Assembly: GCA_030746455.1 (NCBI GenBank)
Contig: JASLMQ010000089.1
Coordinates: forward strand, 1-5,449
DNA: 5,449 nucleotides
Reading direction: 5' to 3'
From: Candidatus Latescibacterota bacterium
GTDB taxonomy: Bacteria; Latescibacterota; UBA2968; GCA-2709665
Position numbers and translations under genes: made by a program. The notes below the pieces were generated by a model. The model was not told the origin of the DNA. It saw nothing but the letters and a program-made list of their open reading frames with translations, and ran no database searches. Positions 1 to 5,449 of the stretch are shown here, in pieces; positions within the stretch are counted from its first letter, which is position 1; every line of letters begins with the position of its first letter.

Positions 1-313
1 AGGGATAGAGCCCGCTCACCGTCTCTGTACAATGCGTCGTGAATCGCTGCAGGTAGCTATCCGCGGCCTCGGCGTATCCGGGTTCGCCCAGGGCGTACAT
101 CGTCATCAGGACCGCCTCGTCGTGGATCAGGTTGGTTCCCAGATGGGACCGGTCCCCGTCGCGCTGGCCCTCGATTGCCGGCGGCATCTCCAGAAGCATG
201 TCGTGGGTCTTCCGATCGATCAGGGAGGGGAAGAGCCCGTCATATCGGTCTCCCACCTCGATCAGGACGTCGATAGCGCCTTTGACGCGACTCAGTATGG
301 CTTCGGGTTCCAA
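1..313 (-). CDS. Probable six-hairpin (alpha/alpha-barrel) glycosidase-like protein, N-terminal 104 residues, cut by window edge
   Basis: Only the first 104 residues are present; the gene runs off the left edge. The reading frame is open throughout and continues the minus-strand series. The start is the UUG at 313-311. It is preceded by TAGGAGG (325-319) with 5 bases between, and an in-frame TAG immediately upstream excludes a longer protein. The fragment contains GLFPSLIDRKTHDML (residues 26-40), then LEMPPAIEGQRDGDRSHLG (41-59), NLIHDEAVLMTMYAL (61-75), and a helix running into YLQRFTTHCTETVSGLYP (87-104). From memory, this series (PPAI-GQR, DR, G-NL-HD, TMYAL, CT-T-SGLYP) resembles the opening of large bacterial proteins with an alpha/alpha six-hairpin toroid, annotated as glycosidase-like or pectic-lyase-like. 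No signal peptide is seen, which suggests a cytoplasmic protein. The catalytic part lies outside the window, so substrate and reaction cannot be assigned. It follows the amidohydrolase gene by 47 bases and is probably co-transcribed with it. Coding is quite certain; the family call is moderate. Confidence 0.5.
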   Translation of the reverse strand, partial: MEPEAILSRVKGAIDVLIEVGDRYDGLFPSLIDRKTHDMLLEMPPAIEGQRDGDRSHLGTNLIHDEAVLMTMYALGEPGYAEAADSYLQRFTTHCTETVSGLYP

Positions 314-318
314 GGCTT

Positions 319-325
319 CCTCCTA
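319..325 (-). promoter_or_regulatory. Strong Shine-Dalgarno for a UUG start
   Basis: The minus strand reads TAGGAGG followed by AAGCC and TTG. This is a near-perfect anti-16S match at 5-base spacing, and it decides the UUG start at 313. An in-frame TAG lies within this element (bases 325-323), so no upstream start can be used. Confidence 0.5.
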
Positions 326-360
326 TTGTCCGTGCTTGGCAGGAATCGCTCCGGGCGACA

Positions 361-1128
361 TCAAGCCAGCCCCCTCGGGCCGAGAATCAGGCGCTGGGCG
401 TTCCTGTGGGCGATCTGCTCCCGGTCGTCGTCGGAGATGTCCGCAGCGGCCAGCAGCGCTGGGAAGGCCATCGGCTCGTAGAGCGGCGAGTCGGTCCCGA
501 AGAGGATCCTGTCGGCTCCGATGGCATCGACCATCTGCGCGATCACACCGGTACGAATGGCCCTCGCCGTTCCCATGTCGGTGTAGAGGTTGCCCGTCTC
601 GCAGTCCTGCAGCGCGTCGATGGCCTCGTCGATCTGGCCGGGCTGGCCCGCCCCGAGATGCGCGGCGATCAGTATGATCGACGGGAAGGCCTCGGCCAAC
701 CGTTTGAGCCTATCGGGCGACGCGTAGGACCCGATCTCGGCGTGGGAGAGGACCGGGAGTCCCAGCGGGGCGATCGATTCGAGCATCCGATGGGTGGCAT
801 TCACCTCGGCGGGATACTGATGCTGCACGGGATGGATCTTGATGCCCACCACTCTCTCGTGATCCTTGTAGCGCCCGAGGAGCTCGCTCGACTCGGTCGG
901 CTTGAGTGGATTCAGGACCAGCCAGACCAGCAGGTGATCCAGGCGCTCGGCCTGCTGGATCGTCCACTCGTTGCCCTGGACCAGGTCGATGTAAAGGGCG
1001 GTCGTCGAGCTGACCACGGTCCGCTCGATGCCGGCGCGCGTCTGAAGCTCGACGAACGCATCGGCGGTGAACGTATTCCGTTCCTCGAACCAAGGGCCGA
1101 GGTGGGCGTGGGTGTCTATGTATCGCAT
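361..1128 (-). CDS. Amidohydrolase-2 family metal-dependent hydrolase (TIM barrel)
   Basis: This 255-residue protein belongs to the amidohydrolase superfamily, Amidohydro_2 type (the ACMSD-like group). Members hydrolyse or decarboxylate small carboxylates, lactones or amides at a mononuclear metal site. The metal-binding His-x-His is at residues 7 and 9 (DTHAHLG). GIKIHP (95-100) forms a barrel strand, VLSHAE supplies His129 and AAHLGAG supplies His157. GTDSPLY supplies Asp213, and the usual C-terminal HRNAQRL helix is at 241-247. By pattern, His7, His9, His129 and Asp213 would be metal ligands and His157 catalytic. The length is at the short end for the family but all landmarks are present. 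The AUG at 1128 has GGAG (1142-1139) 10 bases upstream, and the metal motif follows directly after the start, so no N-terminal extension is needed. There is no signal peptide, so it is probably cytoplasmic. It lies 40 bases after the sialidase-like gene and 47 before the left-edge gene. The substrate cannot be read from sequence; a lactonase or decarboxylase acting on a sugar-acid or aromatic intermediate is possible. Confidence 0.5.
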   Translation of the reverse strand: MRYIDTHAHLGPWFEERNTFTADAFVELQTRAGIERTVVSSTTALYIDLVQGNEWTIQQAERLDHLLVWLVLNPLKPTESSELLGRYKDHERVVGIKIHPVQHQYPAEVNATHRMLESIAPLGLPVLSHAEIGSYASPDRLKRLAEAFPSIILIAAHLGAGQPGQIDEAIDALQDCETGNLYTDMGTARAIRTGVIAQMVDAIGADRILFGTDSPLYEPMAFPALLAAADISDDDREQIAHRNAQRLILGPRGLA

Positions 1129-1168
1129 ATCGAGATGTCTCCGTTTGGGTAATTGGACGCTTCAGGGT

Positions 1169-2293
1169 TCAGTCGACGTTCAGTCGGCTCCAGTGGATGT
1201 CCATGGACTGCTCCGAGCCGGCGTAGTGGAGCACGAGGACATCCCCGTCGGGAAGGGCTTCGGCATAAGGCAGCCCGAACGTCCAGAGCGACATGTCGCT
1301 GAGGAGCTCGCCCATGTCATCGGTCGGGGAGTCAGTGCTCGCCTCTCGGTGGGCGTAGAGGATCACCTCGGAATTGTGATCGAAACGTGCGTCGATCGAT
1401 CTGGCAGCGCGTGCTCGGATCGACGCGCTCCCGAAGCGGTCCACCCAGGGCAGGACGGTTCGACCGTCCGGGAGTACTGCGGGATGGCCGGCCTGATCGG
1501 CAATGCCGAGGTCCTCTGCAGGTGACCAGCTGCATCCCCCATCGGAGCTGATCCGCCGGTGGATGTTCAGATACCGGGCCTCCTCGCTGTCATAGGTCCA
1601 TGTGAAGGTGGCGATCCGACCATCCGGCGAAACGGCGGCACGCTGATCCCAGTTGAAGATGCGTCCCGTTGGATCCTCGCCGGAGGAGATGGCGTAATCC
1701 CAGGTCTGCCCATCATCGGCCGAGCGGAACGTGACGACGCGTTGGTGCCACTTCGAGGCGTCCTCGTACTGTTTGTTGGTCTCGATGCTCATCACCAGCG
1801 TGCCGTCCGGAAGGGCAATGAGGGGATTGGTCAGACTGGGCGGCCCGATGTCGTCGGGCATCGGGACCTCGCGAAGGGGAGACCAGCTCTGTCCACCGTC
1901 ATCAGATTCGGACATGAGGATGACCATGGGCAGACAGCCCTCGGTACCGGCGTCGAACAGGGGCTTGCCGGGATAGGTCTCGCGGTCGACCCACATGCAC
2001 GCCCCGATGAGTCTCCCGGGACACACCTCCGTGACGTAGCAGAGCTTGAGAGAGCCCCTCAAACCGTGTAAATGCGTTTCGGGGAACGGCCGGTAGGGCT
2101 TCTCCCAGGTGACCCCACTGTCGGTTGAGCGGCGGAACTCGACCGCCTCGTCCTCGGCATCCTTCGTTGAGCCAGCCCGGTAGGTGGCGAGCAGGGAGCC
2201 GTCGGACAGCGCCGTCACGGTGGGAAATGTGAGTGCGGCGCGCTGTGTCCCGGGTTCTCCGCGGGCGAGGATGCCGGTTTCGATGATATCCAT
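1169..2293 (-). CDS. Divergent sialidase-like six-bladed propeller protein with four Asp boxes
   Basis: This 374-residue protein is a BNR/Asp-box beta-propeller of the sialidase superfamily. Four Asp boxes (S/T-x-D-x-G-x-T/S-W) are at residues 56-63 (STDSGVTW), 130-137 (SDDGGQSW), 191-198 (SADDGQTW) and 249-256 (SSDGGCSW). The ending YAEALPDGDVLVLHYAG (343-359) matches the final blade of the upstream neighbour ([19 protein letters not shown]), including the presumed catalytic Tyr (Tyr343). The sialidase YRIP motif is replaced by LTFP (21-24), which removes the first triad arginine, and the position of the second arginine looks like Trp232 in a hand alignment. Classical sialic-acid hydrolysis is therefore doubtful; it may cleave another sugar or act only as a binding protein. 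The AUG at 2293 was chosen because its Shine-Dalgarno overlaps the upstream stop codon and the propeller begins directly after it. A start 35 codons earlier would overlap the sialidase gene and add a non-conserved, low-quality N-terminus. No signal peptide is visible. Confidence 0.5.
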   Translation of the reverse strand: MDIIETGILARGEPGTQRAALTFPTVTALSDGSLLATYRAGSTKDAEDEAVEFRRSTDSGVTWEKPYRPFPETHLHGLRGSLKLCYVTEVCPGRLIGACMWVDRETYPGKPLFDAGTEGCLPMVILMSESDDGGQSWSPLREVPMPDDIGPPSLTNPLIALPDGTLVMSIETNKQYEDASKWHQRVVTFRSADDGQTWDYAISSGEDPTGRIFNWDQRAAVSPDGRIATFTWTYDSEEARYLNIHRRISSDGGCSWSPAEDLGIADQAGHPAVLPDGRTVLPWVDRFGSASIRARAARSIDARFDHNSEVILYAHREASTDSPTDDMGELLSDMSLWTFGLPYAEALPDGDVLVLHYAGSEQSMDIHWSRLNVD

Positions 2294-2298
2294 GTTCG

Positions 2299-2302
2299 CC
2301 TC
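2299..2302 (-). promoter_or_regulatory. Shine-Dalgarno overlapping the upstream stop codon
   Basis: On the minus strand the sialidase stop TGA (2303-2301) shares its last two bases with GAGG (2302-2299), which is followed by CGAAC and the ATG at 2293. The 5-base spacing and the overlap with the stop decide the start of the 374-residue gene and suggest translational coupling between the two propeller genes. Confidence 0.5.
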
Positions 2303-3311
2303 AGTCGATCGTGAATTGCTCGAAGGTGATATGCTCGTACGCCAGATCATCGCCGGCTTCGTAGAGGCACGCCACGTCCCCGTCCGGCAGCACTGCAAGG
2401 CAGGAGTATGCGGCTGGCCCCCCGTGCAAAAGCCTCTGCTCCGGCCAGGTGGCTCCGCCGTCCCGACTGATCCTCACGGTCATGTCGATCCTCTCACCCC
2501 TCTCAGCCCCCGGGACATACGGCGAGAGCGGGTTCGAGAAGAGGAGGATGTCCTCGTTCGTGTCCGAGGGATAGCGCATGAGGCTTGCCTGGCATTTGGG
2601 ACAGGAGAGGTTGGTGCCCTGATTCAGATCGCCCCAGGAGGCGCTGCCATCCGCGCTTCGTGCGATCCCACGAAGGCCCCGGTAGCCTCCCTGCATCCGC
2701 ATGTTCATCAGCAGCTCGCCATCGGCGAGCTCCACGACCTGGCATTCGTTCGACCCGGGCTGGATCACGCCGCCCACGCGCCACGTCTGCCCACCGTCGT
2801 CGCTGATGAGGGCGTGAGACCCGTTCTCGTAGGTCTCGGGAGACCGGTGGTCGCAGGGGATCACGAGACGGCCTTTGTGGGCCCCCTCCTGGAGTTGGAT
2901 GCCGACCCCCGGGCCCGTTGCGTACCACGTCCATCCATCGAGCTTCACACTGGTGGTGATATCTTCCGGAGGAGACCAGTTTCGTCCGTCGTCATCGCTG
3001 TTCGTGATCAGGACCCGATCGTTGTCCCTGCAGAAGGGAAGCCAGATCCTCCCGGAGTCGTGATCGAGGACCGGACAGGGATTCCCGATCGTGATCTCCC
3101 CGGATTCCTCGTAGACGACGTCCTGGGTCGACCAGGTCTCTCCACCGTCGTCGGACCGCTTGACCAGAAGGTCGATGTCACCATGGTCTTGGCGGTTGTT
3201 CCTGCGACCCTCGCAAAAGGCCAGGAGCGTGCCCTGTTTGGTCACCAGCAGGGCAGGAATCCGGTAGGTATGGTAGCCGTTCTGTCCGCTTGAGTAGACG
3301 TTGGTCTTCAT
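2301..3311 (-). CDS. GH33-type sialidase (exo-alpha-sialidase, neuraminidase), apparently cytoplasmic
   Basis: This 336-residue protein would release terminal sialic acid, or a related nonulosonic acid, from glycoconjugates. The sialidase catalytic set can be traced by comparison with animal and bacterial sialidases. Arg17 lies in YRIP (16-19), Arg36 in CEGR (33-36), and Asp42 (RRNNRQD) is the likely acid/base. Glu189 in NECQVVEL would polarise the nucleophile. Arg205 (LMNMR) and Arg274 ([11 protein letters not shown]) would complete the arginine triad, and Tyr302 (AYSCLAVL) is the nucleophile. Good Asp boxes are at 53-60, 170-177 and 282-289; weaker ones are at 105-112 and 219-226. The length fits a bare six-bladed propeller without lectin or anchor domains. 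The N-terminus goes straight into the first blade with no signal peptide, so it should act inside the cell on imported oligosaccharide. The AUG at 3311 has AAGGA (3323-3319) at 7-base spacing. It follows the M81 gene by 59 bases. Family assignment is firm; true substrate specificity is inferred. Confidence 0.5.
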   Translation of the reverse strand: MKTNVYSSGQNGYHTYRIPALLVTKQGTLLAFCEGRRNNRQDHGDIDLLVKRSDDGGETWSTQDVVYEESGEITIGNPCPVLDHDSGRIWLPFCRDNDRVLITNSDDDGRNWSPPEDITTSVKLDGWTWYATGPGVGIQLQEGAHKGRLVIPCDHRSPETYENGSHALISDDGGQTWRVGGVIQPGSNECQVVELADGELLMNMRMQGGYRGLRGIARSADGSASWGDLNQGTNLSCPKCQASLMRYPSDTNEDILLFSNPLSPYVPGAERGERIDMTVRISRDGGATWPEQRLLHGGPAAYSCLAVLPDGDVACLYEAGDDLAYEHITFEQFTID

Positions 3312-3370
3312 GGCAGGTTCCTTGGACCGGAGAATACGCGAATTGGCTGGGCGCAGACCGTGGTTCGGGG

Positions 3371-4843
3371 TCAGATCTCCTCGAAGGGATACAAAGGCTT
3401 GCGTCTGTTCGTGTAACTGAAGGTCCTCGCGTCGGCAGCCGTTGCACCGGGGGTGTCCACGCGGATCATCTCCCTGGACGCGGGCTGGTACCCGGCTACG
3501 GGCGCGTGGACGCCTTTGGCCACCAGGATCTGGAAGTCGGCCGGATCCAGGCCGCAGCTGGTCATCATGCCGATGCTCACAGGGACCACCCGGCGGGAGG
3601 TGAGGCCGAAGGTCAGATCCGTATCGGTGGCGACCACAGCCGTGAGGCCCATGTCGAAATCGGTGAGGCCCCCGTGCCGTATCTCGGATTCGTGGAATCT
3701 GCCCTCGTGCAGGCTTCGCACGGTCACCTCGGCCTCGAGCGGAGGTCCGTGCATGTCATCCGTTTTCCCGCCCACACGCAGCGAGATGCGGGCACCCACC
3801 CCGGCCTCCGCAGCACGGCCGACCGATTCGGGATCGTAGAGACAGATGTAGCTGGGTATGTCGCCGCGCTTGTGGAGCTCGTGGGCGAGGGTGGTGCCAT
3901 CTGCGGCCGACCCGCCGCCAACGTTGTCCCCCATGTCCAGCAGGCAGACCGGACCGTCGGTGCCGGCGGCGCGGTCGACGGCCTGAGAAACTGAGATATA
4001 CTCTCCGACGAAGTCCTCGCGGCGCTGGCGAAGGTGCTCGGCAAGGTCCTCGACGATGCGGGAGGCAAGGTCGGGATCTGCGTCGGTGACGGCGATGAAG
4101 GAGGCCCCCATCTCCTCGACATCCGAGTAGCTGAAGCCGAGCACGGCGCTGGCGGAGAGCACCCCTGGTGTGGACCGCCAGGCCTCGACCTTCTCGTACA
4201 TCGGCAAACAGGGGGGCGCCGAGGTCATCTGGCGCTCGATGTTGATGACCACGGGCGGGAAGGCCGCGGCCTGCGTGGGGCGAACCTCGCCCCTGAGTGT
4301 ACGCGCGAGGAGCCGCGCGGCCTCGAGTCCACGCTCTTTCTGATCGATGTGCGGGTTGGTGCGATAGGCGATGGTGGCCGTGCAGGCGTCCACCATACGG
4401 GGCGAGAGGTTCGCGTGTGCGTCCACCGTGCAGACGATCGGTGTGTCGGGTCCGAGCGTTGACCGGAGTCGACTCAGCCAGTGGCCGTCGAGGTCGCGGT
4501 AGTCATCCCCTTCACCGACGTTGGCCCCGTGAGGGGCGACGAGGACACCGTCGAGGGGACCGGCCGCCTCCAACTCGGAGAACATCATACGCATCAGCTC
4601 GTCGCAGGTCTCCGCGGTGATGGTGCCCGAAGGCGCCGTTGAAGCCAGGAAGAGGGGTGCGGCTTCGAGACCGGCCTCCTTCAGTCCGGAGAAGAAGCCG
4701 CTGACCTCGTGGTTGCCTCCTTCGAAGGCATCCCGTACTTCGGGCCCACGGAGCAGGTAGCTGGACCGGAACATGTCCAGCGTGGTGGGGGTGCCGATGA
4801 AGGTGTTCGATTCGTGGAGTAGCCCGATTATGCCTATCCGCAT
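3371..4843 (-). CDS. M81 family metallopeptidase, microcystinase C (MlrC)-like
   Basis: This 490-residue protein is full length for the MlrC/M81 family: an N-terminal DUF1485-type domain followed by the MlrC C-terminal domain. The best-known member, MlrC, cleaves the linear tetrapeptide produced during microcystin breakdown using zinc, but most family members have no known substrate. Landmarks are HESNTF at 10-15, APHGANV at 103-109, [11 protein letters not shown] at 140-150, [13 protein letters not shown] at 160-172, [16 protein letters not shown] at 301-316 and [10 protein letters not shown] at 439-448. Asp141, His143 and His165, with Glu11, are the likely metal ligands; the Asp-x-His plus His spacing matches what I recall for MlrC. 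There is no signal peptide, so it is cytoplasmic. The AUG at 4843 has GGAG (4854-4851) 7 bases upstream, and HESNTF lies 10 residues in, as usual for the family. It sits between the acetyltransferase (46-base gap) and the sialidase (59-base gap). A role against microcystin is not implied; an amide or ester in the same pathway as its neighbours is more likely. I do not use the mlrC symbol because orthology is unproven. Confidence 0.5.
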   Translation of the reverse strand: MRIGIIGLLHESNTFIGTPTTLDMFRSSYLLRGPEVRDAFEGGNHEVSGFFSGLKEAGLEAAPLFLASTAPSGTITAETCDELMRMMFSELEAAGPLDGVLVAPHGANVGEGDDYRDLDGHWLSRLRSTLGPDTPIVCTVDAHANLSPRMVDACTATIAYRTNPHIDQKERGLEAARLLARTLRGEVRPTQAAAFPPVVINIERQMTSAPPCLPMYEKVEAWRSTPGVLSASAVLGFSYSDVEEMGASFIAVTDADPDLASRIVEDLAEHLRQRREDFVGEYISVSQAVDRAAGTDGPVCLLDMGDNVGGGSAADGTTLAHELHKRGDIPSYICLYDPESVGRAAEAGVGARISLRVGGKTDDMHGPPLEAEVTVRSLHEGRFHESEIRHGGLTDFDMGLTAVVATDTDLTFGLTSRRVVPVSIGMMTSCGLDPADFQILVAKGVHAPVAGYQPASREMIRVDTPGATAADARTFSYTNRRKPLYPFEEI

Positions 4844-4889
4844 CGCGTTGCTCCGCCGTGTTGTCTTCAGAAGCTCTGCGTCGGCAGGT

Positions 4890-5449
4890 TCACGAGACCG
4901 TGGTGCCCAATGGTTTGACCAGCTTGGTGAAGAACTCGGCCGTCTGCCGGTAGCCCATGCCGAAGTAGACGGACTTCGCCGGGGTGTTGTTCACTCCTGT
5001 GCCGATGACGCTTTCCACGGCGCCCTGCTGCTTCACATCCGTTGCCCAGAGGTTTGCCAGGACCTTGCCGATTCCTCGTCCTCGGTACGCCGGATCGACC
5101 CCAGGGCTGAAGCCTGCCCGTCCGCCGCTGCCAACCCTCACGAACCCGGTGAAGCCCACCACTCGGTTCTGGCTGGTGTCGACGGCGATGAGAACGGGCA
5201 AGGGCGCTTCGCGTTCCAGGTTGGGCCTGTAGCTTCCGAACCACCAGTTGCGGAAGTGCGCCTCCATCAGGGCGCCGAATGAATCACGGAATCGATCCTC
5301 GTAGTACAGGACGTCGATTCCAGCCTGCCGGAGGGATTCTCTCAACTCCAGGATCTCGTCTCTGAGCTCGAAATCCCGGAAGCCCAACTCCAATCGGATC
5401 GAACGCCATCCCTCTTGAAAGCCGATGGCGAGAAGGAAGGCGTGTTCAG
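4890..5449 (-). CDS. GNAT family N-acetyltransferase, probably tandem-domain, N-terminus beyond window edge
   Basis: The 185 visible residues include a complete C-terminal GNAT acetyl-CoA-binding domain. The core is VLIAVD (visible residues 85-90), then GFTGFVRV, GFSPGVDPAYRGRGIGKVL (112-130) with the R-G-R-G-I-G pyrophosphate loop at 122-127. Then follow VNNTPAKSVYFGMGY (152-166), the usual motif-B region, and a short tail. The frame stays open to the right edge. Before the apparent UUG at 5393 lie EHAFLLAIGFQEGWRSIRLEL and then FRDFELRDEI. A sequence of the type FL-x4-GF-x4-W-x-L is what closes a GNAT domain, so the visible part looks like the end of one GNAT unit joined to a second one, an arrangement common among environmental bacteria. 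The UUG at 5393 is therefore probably internal. The acceptor substrate is unknown; small amines, antibiotics or protein N-termini are all possible. The gene ends 46 bases before the M81 gene and shares its strand, so it is likely co-transcribed, though its relation to the sugar and peptide enzymes is not evident. Confidence 0.5.
   Translation of the reverse strand, partial: EHAFLLAIGFQEGWRSIRLELGFRDFELRDEILELRESLRQAGIDVLYYEDRFRDSFGALMEAHFRNWWFGSYRPNLEREAPLPVLIAVDTSQNRVVGFTGFVRVGSGGRAGFSPGVDPAYRGRGIGKVLANLWATDVKQQGAVESVIGTGVNNTPAKSVYFGMGYRQTAEFFTKLVKPLGTTVS

Noticed and set aside
406..1152. Plus-strand open frame of 248 codons
   Set aside because: It is an antisense shadow of the amidohydrolase gene. 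Its composition is biased (many Asp, Arg, Gly, Leu) and it has no family motif.
2294..2398. N-terminal extension of the sialidase-like gene by 35 codons
   Set aside because: It would overlap the 3' end of the upstream sialidase, has composition unlike a propeller start, and the AUG at 2293 has a well-spaced Shine-Dalgarno.
2883..2892. Possible zinc-binding role for Cys237 and Cys240 (SCPKCQ) of the sialidase, encoded near 2592-2603
   Set aside because: Only a single Cys-x-x-Cys pair is present, with no obvious partner pair. I recall the C-Q-x-S-L-x-R-Y segment as common in related propellers, so a structural zinc site is not supported.
2184..3293. Long open frame of 369 codons on the plus strand
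   Set aside because: It lies antisense to both sialidase genes, has no recognisable motifs and is rich in Arg, Pro and Val, as expected from reverse-strand reading of high-G+C coding sequence. The minus-strand proteins have clear family motifs.
3312..3370. Possible terminator or promoter in the largest intergenic gap (59 bases)
   Set aside because: I found no stem-loop followed by a T-run on the minus strand and no convincing -35/-10 pair; only the Shine-Dalgarno of the sialidase gene is supported.
1..5449. CRISPR arrays, tRNA or rRNA genes, insertion sequences, defence or phage genes
   Set aside because: No regularly spaced repeats, cloverleaf-like segment, transposase motif or inverted terminal repeats were seen, and the window is almost completely filled by six co-directional metabolic genes.

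Overview
The window is a compact, high-G+C bacterial stretch in which every supported gene lies on the minus strand, so transcription runs from high to low coordinates. In transcription order it holds six genes. They are a GNAT acetyltransferase cut by the right edge (4890-5449), an MlrC-like M81 metallopeptidase (3371-4843), a GH33-type sialidase with a recognisable full catalytic set (2301-3311), a second and divergent sialidase-like beta-propeller protein (1169-2293), an amidohydrolase-2 family metal-dependent hydrolase (361-1128), and the N-terminal part of a probable alpha/alpha six-hairpin glycosidase-like protein cut by the left edge (1-313). The gaps between genes are only 46, 59, 7, 40 and 47 bases. 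I see no convincing terminator, promoter, tRNA, rRNA, repeat array or mobile element, so the layout reads as an internal part of one polycistronic unit.

The combination of Asp-box sialidases without signal peptides, an M81 (microcystinase C-like) protein, an amidohydrolase and a six-hairpin protein is, in my recollection, typical of the expanded catabolic repertoires of environmental bacteria such as Planctomycetota, Latescibacterota, Poribacteria or related groups. The sequence alone cannot settle the phylum, and the taxonomic suggestion is low confidence.

Functionally the cluster looks catabolic. The two propeller enzymes and the six-hairpin protein would act on glycosidic substrates, and the amidohydrolase and M81 protein on smaller amide, ester or carboxylate-type intermediates. 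Neither sialidase-type protein, nor the amidohydrolase, nor the M81 protein has a visible export signal, so chemistry would take place in the cytoplasm on imported material. The shared substrate is not identifiable from the window. The acetyltransferase may or may not belong to the same pathway. The most noteworthy points are the catalytically complete and the divergent sialidase sitting 7 bases apart with a stop-overlapping ribosome binding site, the UUG start of the left-edge gene that is forced by an in-frame stop just upstream, and evidence that the right-edge acetyltransferase is a longer, probably tandem-GNAT protein rather than a short one starting inside the window.
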